From NCBI GenBank assembly GCA_030789695.1, contig CM061132.1:30404418-30468417 (forward strand): a DNA stretch of 64,000 bases, read 5' to 3'. Made by a program: the position numbers and the translations under genes. Shown here one piece after another: positions 41,432-53,519 of this stretch. The DNA comes from Scilla litardierei (Eukaryota > Streptophyta > Magnoliopsida > Asparagales > Asparagaceae). The first letter of the stretch is position 1. Each line of letters starts with the position of its first letter. The notes beneath the pieces were generated by a model that was not told where the DNA came from, ran no database searches, and saw nothing but the letters and a program-made list of their open reading frames with translations.

Positions 41432-44400
41432 TGTAACGGCCTGTATTTTTCAAACACTTCAAATACGTATTTAACATATTTTTCAACAATGTTAAAAAAT
41501 CTTCTTATAGTGGTTAGTCATGAGTTGTATATCAAAACTGATTTCAAAAATTCTTATAAAAATATTTTGAAACACTAGACGTAATATATTGTATTTCAGT
41601 AATTTCAGATTTCCTCAAATACTCAAAAACATTTCAATAAAAATTCATTTTCAATAATTACCGTTTGGGTCGACGAATTTATTTTCTATTCAAACCTTTT
41701 CAAAACGTTTTCAAAATTCTACAGTAGCATCCTATGATCATTTAAGGCCTCCCACATTAATTTCATAATTTTTTGATATCATTTCAGCCTAGAACCCGCA
41801 AACCCGCTTTCTAAATGTTTTGGCCTAAAACCAGTATTTTCGTAGCTCAAATCCCAAAACGGATCTCGTATTCGCGATCCTCGCGCCGATACGATCCCGT
41901 GGGTGTGTTTTCGTAATTTTTCGGAGTCGTTTGTGAAAACGCGTTTGTATTCCTCCGCATTGCTAATTACATTTTTACTAATGACCTAACTACTTTTACC
42001 TAATTACTTTTACCCCTAATTAATACCTAGATCTACCCCTAATTACTCCCCTAACCCCACCCCCATTTAAGTACCGTTTTATATTGGTGGATCCAATCCC
42101 CCGAACGAATGTCCATCAGCCAACCTTCACCCAAATCTTAATTGATCCTACCCACCGATTTAATTCCATTCATGCTCCTTCATTCCATCTCCTTCGCCAA
42201 CAGACAATACCCAACACCCGTCTCCTCTCAATAAATGGCATCTGCACATTTCTCCTCTCTTTTAAAATCCACACCATTATCACCAGAAACATAGCAAGCC
42301 CCCTTCGTTTCAGACCCCCAACAACTGCATTCATTGCCTCCGAATAATACTGATATGTTTACTAGTATTTTCTATTATAAATAACCCCTCTTCATTTGGC
42401 AGCAAACACAACCCACCCCATCATTCACTCTCATACGCGGGGAGAGAGGGAGGCATTTCAAGTTCACATCTTCTTTCATTCCAAATCCAAGCCAATTCTT
42501 ATGCTTCTTCTCTCCACATGCATCTCCCCCCATCTCTCAGACTCTCTCTGAACCCCCTCTCTCTTCTCCACGGCGAAGAGGACCACCGCGAAGACCCACG
42601 AAGCCCTCGACTTCCCGTCGACTCGCCGGCGTTCCCACCGAAGCAACACAGCCTCCCCGAGCGACGTCGCCGCCCTCTCCACGTCGTTCGCCCTCCCCAT
42701 CGCCGGCAACACTACGAAGGCGACGCCAAGGTCCCCCTCCACCTCCGCGCGCCGCCGAGAGCAGCACTTCGCCGCCGGACTCCTCTAAGCTCTGACCAAG
42801 CTCCGAGCGCCGCACAGCCCGCCGCGATTCCGCCTCGCCTTCGAAGCACGCCCGCCCGCCGTGCTTCTGCCGCCGCCCCGCCGTGTCCCCGCCCTCCTCG
42901 CAGTCGTCGTACGTCTCCGACACCGCCCGAGCGTCGATGCTCTGCCGTCCGCTCTCCGTTCTTCCTCCCGCACTCGATCGCCTCCCTCCTCCGCCTCGCC
43001 GTCGCCGGAGCCCGCGACACGCCGCTGTCGCCCTCCGACTGAGCTCCGCCGGCTCGCCCTCGGTCGCCGCCCCCAATCGCCGCTGTTGCCGTTCGAGCGA
43101 AGACCCCCGTCGATAACGAAGCGGCGACGGTAAACTCTGATGGCACGATCGTAAATACGGAAAAATTTCGTATTTTCGTAATTTTAATTAATTAATAATA
43201 GGGTTTAATAGTTTAATTCAATAACTTGAAATACATGACCCAGAAAAATATGAGGATAGCTCCAGAAAATCAGAAACATTATTCCGGACCCAATGGCGTT
43301 GGTCTCATCTCGAGCAGACACCTACTTTTTCCAGAATCTTTTTTTCTAAACTTAAAAATTTAATACATAACATTCATTCTAAAATCCGTAACTCGCTGTT
43401 TTTACTTACACTAATATGTGATAAAATTATATGTAATAATAATCTTCGAGACGGTCGTTTCGACTGCTCAATCAAGTTATTCCGACTTGTATTGCTCCCG
43501 TAAGAAATTACGGAAGATATACGTCACTTAAGTATTTTGGGTTTTAAAGCTATTTTTAAGTTTCTAAAAATTATAAAAATTATTATAAGCTCCAGAAAAA
43601 TATTCCCTCTTGCAGTAAAACTATTTTAATCATATATAGTCTATATAAAAATTTAGAACGATTTCCGACACCGTTTCAAACAGTTTTAAAAATCAAAACG
43701 ACGAATTAATTAGATAATAATTAGTGTAGCCGTTAGCTGATATCTTCTTGTGTTTGCAGATACCACTCCTCGCGGTCTAACTCCATCCTCGTCTTGCTAC
43801 GACGATCCCGAAAAAGTAAGTCACAGTAAATTCTATCCTTAGAAATATAGATAGTGTACTCGTATGAACATATGACTTGACACCTAGTCTCAGAACAGTT
43901 ATTGACCTGAACAGATTATTGGCATGCTTGACAGAAAGATTGTAACTGGAAATGTGAGAATGGTAAATGACTTGTAAAATTGCAAAGAACGGTAACCTGC
44001 ACAGACACTGGGTTTTGGGGTAACTTATAATTGCGGAAGTGCGGGAGCGACTAGTCCAGACTTTGTTGTCACCGTGCGGGTTCTAGCAACCCATTACAGT
44101 GCCGGTGACAACCATCACAGATAACAGATTATTACACAGTTCTCAGAGATTATTGCACAGTATTCATAGCATAGTTCGCTCGGGTAGCACCCGCGGCAAG
44201 AGCTGGCCTCTTGGTTGCTCACTGTACTTCCCTTTATAAGTCACGAACTAGGCTAGGCACATTATTGTTATGGTCATTGTTATCGTCATGGTTATTCTTG
44301 TACGGCACTAGTTGTACTTGCTCGGTCACCTTTACTTTACTTGTCACCCTTGCATGCTTGACTTGAAGTGCTTTACTTGTGGCACTTGCATGCTTGTCTG

Positions 44401-44837
44401 TCCCTACTTTACTTTCAGCACTTGTTTACCATAGCCCGTTCCATATTTCTGCACTCCTTTTTTTCTATTGCTAGAATTATGTGACTTACCTTCGGTTCCA
44501 TTTATGGCACCGGCAGACGAAGACCTGATCGAGATGATTGCCCTAGAGTTCATGAAGCCTACATTGACCCAGAGGCTGCAGAGTTTTAGTTACTACTCTG
44601 TTTGTGTGTGTTGTACTGTGTATTTCCTTTTCCGCACTTCATTTCAGTACTTCCTTTATGTATTTGTGAAAGAGTGTGCTGGTTGTTGTACTTTAATTTG
44701 GACTGTAATAACGTCTGTACGTTGGTTTGAGTGTTGTGGTACATCTCTGAGTTGTGGCTATGCTGATTTCACTGGTAAAGTGCGGAAACTGCGAATAAAC
44801 CAAATAAGTAACGGGCCCCCGAGAGCGGGTCGTTACA
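41432..44837 (+). repeat. 5' LTR of plus-strand G element (3406 bp)
   Basis: TATAAATA at 42376-42383 is a likely core promoter. It is followed by a CT-rich stretch and a very GC-rich block (about 42560-43130) with overlapping Arg/Pro/Ala frames on both strands. These frames are not conserved against the 3' LTR, which has indels that are not multiples of three. Confidence 0.88.
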
Positions 44838-45889
44838 GGTTTGGCGGCCCACGCAGGTCCGTGCAAAATACTTCGTGATCAGTATAGTAAAACCGGGATG
44901 TATCGTATACAATACTTAACTAAGCTGACATTTCTATGGATGCAGGTTTGCCACTCGAAAGACGGACGGGAACATCTCGGAGAGCCCCAATGGAGTTGAC
45001 CTACCTGGACTTAATAAAAAGTCATTAACAAAACCAAAAATCTTGATAGGAATAATTAGTTGTTAATAAAAAAATCTTTCTGTGTCGGTGGCACTCATAT
45101 GAATGATAATCTTCCTTCAATGGACCATGATACCGGTCAATGTGCTTGGCTAAGTCTGTTGGATCAACCTAGCTAAACTGGGCATAAGTGATCCTGGCTT
45201 AGTCACTTCCCTGACCGTGTCCGCTGGACCGCAAGGATATGAAATGATTATGTAATGCCATATATCTTTATTAATATCACCCTTCCTTTTAGCTTGATGA
45301 CCTTTCGATTGACCTTCTTAGAATCTTTCTATTTCTAGTTCGCTTGAATTCTAGCTACGTCTATTTTAAGGGGGTAGCGTTTGAATTTTTCGATCATCAG
45401 AAGTTCGAGTTCTACAACGGAAGCAGATCAAAGGACGTTCAGAAGTATCCGAGGATGATGCTGGAGATTTTGAGACGAGCCAAACGTGACGTGCACGTGT
45501 ACGCTGTTGCGTTTTTGCATCCTTCTGGAGTTCGTGTTTCTCTTCTAGACCCTACTTTCATCTTGCACCCGATTTTTTTCCATGGGTTTGAATCTTTTTC
45601 CCGCCGACCACCTCCCCTTCACTATTGCCTTTGTCCTCTTCCTCCTCGAACCCCGTTCCCGCCTACCCTACACTATCAATGACTTTCGGCACCCCCTCTT
45701 TAAACCCTCACCCCCCTTTTCCCTCTTTTAAACCCCCCTCTCCTTCCTCACCAAGTCATCCCTCGGCTTCCCCTTCGCCCCGACATTACCCTCTCATCCA
45801 CCCCGCATCTTTCCCATCGAGACCATCCATCTCGTCTCGAGCTCCTCCGGCCTCATCCGTAGCTCCACCCTATCCCGGAGGCCCTCGCC
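44838..45889. other. Internal 5' region of plus-strand G element
   Basis: GGTTTGGCGGCCCACGCAGG directly after the LTR is conserved in the sibling copies and is the likely primer region (tRNA not assigned). Sequence to about 45430 aligns with the minus-strand copies (near 57770-58325). From about 45431 it becomes unrelated to them and turns pyrimidine-rich before the ORF at 45890. Confidence 0.6.
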
Positions 45890-46546
45890 ATGGATCGAAA
45901 GCCAGTCGCAGCCCTCGCCGACGCGGATCTACAGCCGTCGATGGCCCATCAACGACTTTTGGGATTGTTGGGCTTCGCGACAGCCCTCGCCGCCGCCCTC
46001 GCTATTGCCGTGTGGTCGGGATATTGGGAACCCGCCGCCCTTAGTATTCTTTGGAGCTCCTTTTTCTGGTTCTTCCCCCTCGAGCTGCCTCGCTTCGATT
46101 CCCTCTTAGGGCCGCTCCTTCGTGTTTGTGGGTTCGTGAGTTTTTGGTCATTGAATTGCTTAGGGCTGATGGTGATAGCCGTAGATGTCGACCAATGGTA
46201 TTGGGAAGCAGTATCATTGGGGATGAGTATTGGCTTGCTATTGGCCTTAGGTGTTGAATTTAGATGTCAGTCTTGCACTCGGATTTGGGAGACGGCTAAG
46301 ATGTTGACTTCTTGTTGGATGTTATGGAGATTGCTGGAAAGAGTGGTAGCAATGATCTTGACCCTTGAGAATTGGCCTTATGTTTACCTTTTAGTGCCGA
46401 TCTGGATATTGGCTTGTAATTTGGTAGCATGGCAGATGAAGTCCTTTGTGTTCGGCTGGTTAAGTTGTAACAGCATGGATGCATTTGGATTAGTCCTCAC
46501 GCTTTTATATGCTATGGCGATGATTTACATGATTAAGACCATGTAG
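45890..46546 (+). CDS. Hydrophobic multi-pass membrane protein ORF, unknown
   Basis: A 218-residue frame from ATG to TAG inside the G element. After a short hydrophilic N terminus, about five or six hydrophobic segments alternate with short loops: LLGLLGFATALAAALAIAVW, ILWSSFFWFFPL, a CGFVSFWSLNCLGLMVIAV stretch, LGMSIGLLLALGV, YVYLLVPIWILACNLV and AFGLVLTLLYAMAMIYMI. Trp and Cys are frequent. It matches no retroelement domain and is absent from the related minus-strand copies, which have a protease fragment at this position. A fragment of a host gene captured by the element is the best guess. A chance ORF is possible. Confidence 0.5.
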   Translation: MDRKPVAALADADLQPSMAHQRLLGLLGFATALAAALAIAVWSGYWEPAALSILWSSFFWFFPLELPRFDSLLGPLLRVCGFVSFWSLNCLGLMVIAVDVDQWYWEAVSLGMSIGLLLALGVEFRCQSCTRIWETAKMLTSCWMLWRLLERVVAMILTLENWPYVYLLVPIWILACNLVAWQMKSFVFGWLSCNSMDAFGLVLTLLYAMAMIYMIKTM

Positions 46547-46965
46547 TCATCATTGGCATGAGTGGGAAATGATCTTCATGTTATGTGGATTAAATGAATC
46601 TTGCTACTGACTTATCACCTCAGGTTCCAAGTTCGAACAGATGTTGTCATCATAATAGCTCTCATTTTCATGTAATGTCATTATCTCATATTTTGGCTAC
46701 TTGATAAATCTGAAGTAACTATGGTGATGATACTAGTCTCGGGACTAGTTACGGAAGCTATGGTGATGTCAATAGTATGTATTCATACATGACATCATCT
46801 CTTGTTCTCTTGATGCTGTGATATCACATTATATTTCATGCTATTAACAACTTATTTTCCTATGTCGTGGTCGTTCGTCAAGCCTTCCGGTCGATCGTTT
46901 GAATTGCTTAGGCAATTATCGATCATCTTAATTCCGAGGACGGAATTATTTTAAGGAGGGTAGGA
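46547..46965. other. Internal 3' region and polypurine tract of plus-strand G element
   Basis: From about 46690 this matches the sibling copies again (inverse of 56700-56960). The end reads AAGGAGGGTAGGA (46953-46965), the polypurine tract just before the 3' LTR. Confidence 0.65.
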
Positions 46966-49900
46966 TGTAACGTCATGTATTTTCCAAACACTTCAAATAC
47001 GTATTTAACATATTTTTCAACAATTTTAAAAAATCTTATTATAGTGGTTAGTCAGGAGTTGTATATCAAAACTAATTTCAAAAATTCTTATAAAAATATT
47101 TTGAAACACTAGACTTAATATATTGTATTTCAGCAATTTCAGATTTCCTCAAATACTCAAAAACGTTTCAATAAAAATTCATTTTCAATAATTACCGTTT
47201 GGGTCGACGAATTTATTTTCTATTCAAACCTTTTCAAAACGTTTTCAAAATTCTACAGTAGCATCCTATGATCATTTAAGGCCTCCCACATTAATTTCAT
47301 AATTTTTTGATATCATTTCAGCCTAGAACCCGCAAACCCGCTTTCTAAATGTTTTGGCCTAAAACCAGTATTTTCGTAGCTCAAATCCCAAAACGGATCT
47401 CGTATTCGCGATCCTCGCGCCGATACGATCCCGTGGGTGTGTTTTCGTAATTTTTCGGAGTCGTTTGTGAAAACGCGTTTGTATTCCTCCGCATTGCTAA
47501 TTACATTTTTACTAATGACCTAACTACTTTTACCTAATTACTTTTACCCCTAATTAATACCTAGATCTACCCCTAATTACTCCCCTAACCCCACCCCCAT
47601 TTAAGTACCGTTTTATATTGGTGGATCCAATCCCCCGAACGAATGTCCATCAGCCAACCTTCACCCAAATCTTAATTGATCCTACCCACCGATTTAATTC
47701 CATTCATGCTCCTTCATTCCATCTCCTTCGCCAACAGACAATACCCAACACCCGTCTCCTCTCAATAAATGGCATCTGCACATTTCTCCTCTCTTTTAAA
47801 ATCCACACCATTATCACCAGAAACATAGCAAGCCCCCTTCGTTTCAGACCCCCAACAACTGCATTCATTGCCTCCGAATAATACTGATATGTTTACTAGT
47901 ATTTTCTATTATAAATAACCCCTCTTCATTTGGCAGCAAACACAACCCACCCCATCATTCACTCTCATACGCGGGGAGAGAGGGAGGCATTTCAAGTTCA
48001 CATCTTCTTTCATTCCAAATCCAAGCCAATTCTTATGCTTCTTCTCTCCACATGCATCTCCCCCCATCTCTCAGACTCTCTCTGAACCCACTCTCTCCCT
48101 CTCTCTTCTCCACGGCGAAGAGGACCACCGCGAAGACCCACGAAGCCCTCGACTTCCCTTCGACTCACCGGCGTTCCCACCGAAGCAACACAGCCTCCCC
48201 GAGCGACGTCGCCGCCCTCTCCACGTCGTTCGCCCTCCCCATCGCCGGCAACACTCCGAAGGCGACGCCAAGGTCCCCCCTCCACTTCCGCGCGCCGCCG
48301 AGAGCAGCACTTCGCCGTCGGACTCCTCCGAGCTCCGACCAAGCTCTGAGCGCCGCACAGCCCGCCGCGATTCCGCCTCGCCTTCGAAGCACGCCCGCCC
48401 GCCGTGCTTCTGCCGCCGCCCCGCCGTGTCCCCGCCCTCCTCGCAGTCGCCGTACGTCTCCGACACCGCCCGAGCGTTGATGCTCCGCCGTCCGCTCTCC
48501 GTTCGTCCTCCCGCACTCGACCGCCTCCCTCCTCCGCCTCGCAGTCGCCGGAGCCCGTGACACGCCGCCGTCGCCCTCCGACTGAGCTCCGCCGGCTCGC
48601 CCTCGGTCGCCGCCCCCAATCGCCACTGTCGCCGTTCAAGCGAAGACCCCCGTCGATAACGAAGCGACGACGGTAAACTCCGATGGCACGATCATAAATA
48701 CGGAGAAATTTCGTATTTTCGTAATTTTAATTAATTAATAATAGGGTTTAATAGTTTAAAATCAATAACTTGAAATACAGGGCCCAGAAAAATGTGAGGA
48801 TAGCTCTAGAAAATCAGAAACATTATTCCGGACCCAATGGCGCTGGTCTCATCTCGAGCAGATGCCTACTTTTTCCAGAATCCTTTTTTCTAAACTTAAA
48901 AATTAAATACATAACATTCATTCTAAAATCCGTAACTCGCTGTTTTTACTTACACTAATATGTGATAAAATTATAGGTAATAATATTCTTCGAGACGGTC
49001 GTTTCGACTGCTCAATCAAGTTATTCCGACTTGTATTGCTCCCGTAAGAAATTACGGAAGATATACGTCACTTAAGTATTTTGGGTTTTAAAGCTATTTT
49101 TAAGTTTCTAAAAATTATAAAAATTATTCTAAGCTTCAGAAAAATATTCCCTCTTGCAGTAAAACTATTTTTATCATATATAGTCTATATAAAAATTTAG
49201 AACAATTTCTGACACCGTTTCAAACAGTTTTAAAAATCAAAACGACGAATTAATTAGATAATAATTAGTGTAGCCGTTAGCTGATATCTTCTTGTGTTTG
49301 CAGATACCACTCCTCGCGCTCTAACTCCATCCTCGTCTTGCTACGACGATCCCGAAAGAGTAAGTCACAGTAAATTCTACACTTAGAAATATAGATAATG
49401 TACTCGTATGAACATATGACTTGACACCTAGTCTCGGAACAGTTATTGACCTGAACAGATTATTGGCATGCTTAACAGAAAGATTGTAACTGGAAATGTG
49501 AGAATGGTAAATGACTCGTAAAATTGCAAAGAACGGTAACCTGCACAGACACTGGGTTTGGGGGTAACTTATAATTGCGGAAGTGCGGGAGCGACTAGTC
49601 CAGACTTTGTTGTCACCGTGCGGGTTCTAGCAACCCATTACAGTGCCGGTGACAACCATCACAGATCACAGATTATTGCACAGTTCTCAGAGATTATTGC
49701 ACAGTATTCATAGCATAGTTCGCCCGTGTAACGACCCGCTCTCGGGGGTCCGTTACTTATTCGGTTTATTTGCAGGTTCCGCAGTTTACCAGTGAAATCA
49801 GCATAGCCACAACGCAGAGATGTACCAACAACACTCAAACCAGCTTACAGACATTATTACAGTCCAAATTAAAGTACAACAACAACCAACACTCTCTCAC

Positions 49901-52878
49901 ACCAATACATGAAAGGAAATACTGAAAGGAAATGCAGAAACGGAAATACATAGTACAATACACACTCCGACAGAAAAGTAACTAAAACTCCGCGGTCTCC
50001 GGGTCGTACACAGGCTCCTCGTACTCTGGAGCAATATCCTCAACCAGATCTTCGTCTGTCGGTGCCACAAGTGGAACCGAAGGTAAGTCACAAAGATTCT
50101 AAACAAAGAAAAGGAGTACTGTACAAGTATGACAAGCAGAAGTAAAGTACGGTGTAGTGTCTGTACAAGTGCAGAAAGTAAAGTGCTACAAGTGCAGAAA
50201 GTAAAGTGCATGACTGTAAAGAAGTAACTGTGCAAGCTCTGCTAAAACTACGTGACTCAAGTCGGAGAGTACAATATGTGACCGTTCAGTTCGTCTCTTG
50301 CCTGGGTGCTACCCAGACGATTGCCGGAACCCAGGCAGCAGGATGGTTTACCGAAACGCAGGCAGCTAGACAGGAGGCCGAAACACAGGCAGCTTGACAT
50401 GTAGATCGAACTCTAGTCACTCCCGTACTCTCGCAACTATGAGTTACCCCAAAACCCGGTGTTGTGTCAAGTACAAGTTCTTTATATGAACGTTCCACGG
50501 GATGTTCCAAGTCAAGTCCAACACAAGAAAGTGGCGTATGTTTCCGTGCTTTAAGCACGTAGTAGTGCGGTGCTACAAGTTCGTACGAGCACAGTGGCTA
50601 GATTTCTAAGGTTAGAACCTATCGTGACTTACCAAAATTAATACCGTTGTAGTAAGCCGGAAGAGGATCTAGGGCTTCCTCAGAAGTTGGTACACCAGAG
50701 TCTGTACCTGCAACACAAAATACTTATTTTAGAAAAACACGACTTTTTCCTATTTAATAATTAGGTTAGTTTGATTTTTTAAACTCATTAAAACGGTGTC
50801 GGAAAATATTTAAAATTTTTATATAAACCTAAAATAATTATTTAGATTTTACTGCAAGAGGGGAGAATTTTCAGGAGCTTCTGTAATTTTTTATAATTTT
50901 TAAAAACTTAGAAATAGCTTAAAAATCCGAAAAACTTAAGGAACGTGTATCTTCCGTAATTTCTTACGGGAGCAATACAAATCGGAATTACAGGAATAAG
51001 TAGTCAAAATGACCATCTCGAAGTCTATTGTCACCTATAATTTTATCACATATTTTTGTGTGTGAAAACAGCGAGTTACGATTTTTAGAATGAATTATAC
51101 GTATTTAATCTTTAGGTTCGAAAAATCATTTTGGAAAAAGTAGACGTCTGGTCGAGGTAAGACCAGTGCCATTGGATCCGAAATGTCGTTTCTGATTTTC
51201 TGGGACTATCCACTCATTTTTCTGGGCCCTGTATAATTAGTTATGTATTTATAACCATTTAACACTATTTTTAATTAATTAAAAATTGAAAATACGAAAT
51301 TAATTCCGTATTTACGGAATTGCCACTGCGTGTTTACGCATTCACCTCGTCGTCGACAGCAGCGCTCCGGGGGGGGGGGTTGTTCTGCGCCGGAGTGGGG
51401 GCTCGGGACGGCGGCGTGTGCGTAGGAGGCGGCGGCGAAGCTCTCCGGTGGCGGCGACGGCACGGCGGAGCTCGGGGCTGTGCAGGCGGCGGCGGGAGGC
51501 GCTGCGGGATGCTGTGGGTGCTTCGTGCGGGCGCCGGAGTCGGAGAGAGGGCGGAGGCGGAGGCGGCAGTCGGCGGAGGCGGAGCCGGAGGTCGGCGAGC
51601 GGCGGTCGACCGCCGGAGGCGACGGTGAGGTGAGGGTGAGAGATCGGAAAGAGAGGGAGAGAATGAGAGAGTACGCGAGAGAGAAAGAGTCGGTGCGAAA
51701 TTTTTTTAAAAACAAATGTTAACTTAAAATTAATGGGTTAAGCGGGCTTAGGGGTGATTAGAGTAATTTAATAGTTAATAGGGTAATTAGTAATTAAGTA
51801 AAAAGATTAAACGTAATTAGTAGATAAATACAAAATTACGATTTTGTCCCTACTAGTAAACGTGTCCGAAAAATTACGAAAACATACCCACGGGTTCGTA
51901 TCGTCGCGAGGATGGTGAATACGAAGTCCGTTTCCGGGTTTGGACTACGGGGATACTAGTTTTAGGCCAAAACGTTTGGAAAGCGGGTTTGCGGGTTCTC
52001 TATTGAAACGATATCAGAAAATTACGAAATTAATGTGGGGCGCCCTAAATGATCATAGGATGCTACTGCAGAAGTTTGAAATCGTTTTGAAAACGTTTGT
52101 ATAGAAAATAAATTCATTGACCCAAAACTGCAATATCTGAAAATGAATTTTTATCAGATCTTTTAGAGGTATTTGATGAAATCTGATCTTGCTAAAATAC
52201 TCCATAACTAGTCTGGTACTCCAAAATATTTTTATAGGAAATTTTTGGAATCAGTTAAAACTCCTAACAAACCATTATAAAAATACAATTAAAATGAAAT
52301 TACTTTAAATACTTAATTTAAATGTATTGGAAAAATACAGGCCGTTACAGCCCGGGTAGCACCCGCGGCAAGAGTTGGCCTCTTGGTTGCTCACTGTACT
52401 TCCCTTTATAAGTCACGAACTAGGCTAGGCACAATTACTCTCATTATTGCTATGGTCATTGTTATCGTCATGGTTATTCTTGTACGGCACTAGTTGTACT
52501 TGCTCGGTCACCTTTACTTTACTTGTCACCCTTGCATGCTTGACTTGATGTGCTTTACTTGTAGCCCTTGCATGCTTGTATGTCCCTACTTTACTTTCAG
52601 CACTTGTTTACCATAGCCCGTTCCATATTTGTGCACTCCTTTTTGTGTGTGTTGTACTGTGTATTTCCTTTTCCGCACTTCATTTCAGTACTTCCTTTAT
52701 GTATTTGTGAAAGAGTGTGCTGGTTGTTGTACTTTAATTTGGACTGTAATAACGTCTGTACGCTGGTTTGAGTGTTGTGGTACATCTCTGAGTTGTGGCT
52801 ATGCTGATTTCACTGGTAAAGTGCGGAAACTGCGAATAAACCAAATAAGTAACGGGCCCCCGAGAGCGGGTCGTTACA
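46966..52878 (+). repeat. 3' LTR of plus-strand G element, interrupted
   Basis: Collinear with the 5' LTR, with TATAAATA at 47910-47917. Without the nested LTR (49727-52349 plus 5-bp duplication) it is about 3285 bp. It lacks about 130 bases present in the 5' LTR near 44465-44600. Confidence 0.88.
49727..52349 (-). mobile_element. Solo LTR related to family G, nested in the 3' LTR
   Basis: On the plus strand it begins TGTAACGACCCGCTC and ends GGCCGTTACA, so the LTR lies on the minus strand. Perfect GCCCG duplications flank it (49722-49726 and 52350-52354) and the host LTR reads through without loss. It is 2623 bp with no internal region, so it is a solo LTR, and it is more diverged from the host LTR than the two host LTRs are from each other. 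A GC-rich block lies at about 51345-51640. Confidence 0.88.
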
Positions 52879-52883
52879 GAATT

Positions 52884-53514
52884 TCTTTGCCAGATTTGGA
52901 GATTGTATAATTTAATTTGTCATTTCAATTCCTTGTTTTCTATTCTAGGAAAAATTTGTCACTGAAAGCTATATACACCCCTATTCATAGGGGTGTATTT
53001 AGCACATACCTGTTAAAATCTATCTGAAGCGTCTTTCTTTCGTTGTCAGTAGATGGATAACAATCTTCTTTTTTGAGTTTCTTTCTGAGAATTGCTATAT
53101 ACACTGGTTTGACTGGTGTATATAAGATTTTCATGGCAAAAATGTACAAAATCACATCAAATTGGTTATCATTCAACTTTCTCTCTCTAGTAATTATTCC
53201 CATTTTGGGCAAACAATCATTTGCATACACCCCTCAAAGTGGTGTATGCAGTCCAGCTCTTCTTTCTTTGTGGTTGTCCTATTCGTTTTGATTTAAGTTG
53301 TATATTTATTAGATATTTTTTTCTGATTCATTACATGATTCGTTGCACGTAGGAAGAAACACAAACATGGATATATAGTTTGCTGCAGATCGTAAAAGCC
53401 AAATATAGAATTATAATGATGATGATCAGTTGATCTGCAAGATCAAAACAACTGTGTAATTTTGAAACCATAGCACTCGCAAAAAAATACAACATTTTCA
53501 AAAAAAATGAAAGG
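52884..53514. other. Host flank with hairpins h4-h6
   Basis: Continues the flank interrupted at 41431. h4 is a strong hairpin at 52968-53003 (15 of 16 pairs, loop TTCA). h5 is TATATACAC/GTGTATATA at 53096-53124. h6 is TGCATACACC/GGTGTATGCA at 53222-53250. No ORF or standard RNA gene is supported. Confidence 0.6.
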
Positions 53515-53519
53515 CACAA

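Larger units (their letters stand above)
41432..52878 (+). mobile_element. Large non-autonomous Gypsy-type element (family G), plus strand
   Basis: Very long LTRs (5': 41432-44837; 3': 46966-52878 including a nested solo LTR) begin TGTAACG and end GGGTCGTTACA. The GAATT duplications are at 41427-41431 and 52879-52883. The internal region is only 2.1 kb and has no gag, RT or integrase. The assignment to Gypsy rests on the sibling copies at 53520-64000, which retain a Gypsy-style protease. The polypurine region and end sequence also resemble Ty3/Gypsy chromovirus elements. Movement would need proteins from an autonomous relative. Confidence 0.88.

Noticed and set aside
42518..43146. Long Arg/Pro/Ala frames on both strands in the G LTR, repeated at 48010-48676
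   Set aside because: GC-rich LTR sequence. Comparing 5' and 3' LTR copies shows indels that are not multiples of three, so no protein is conserved.
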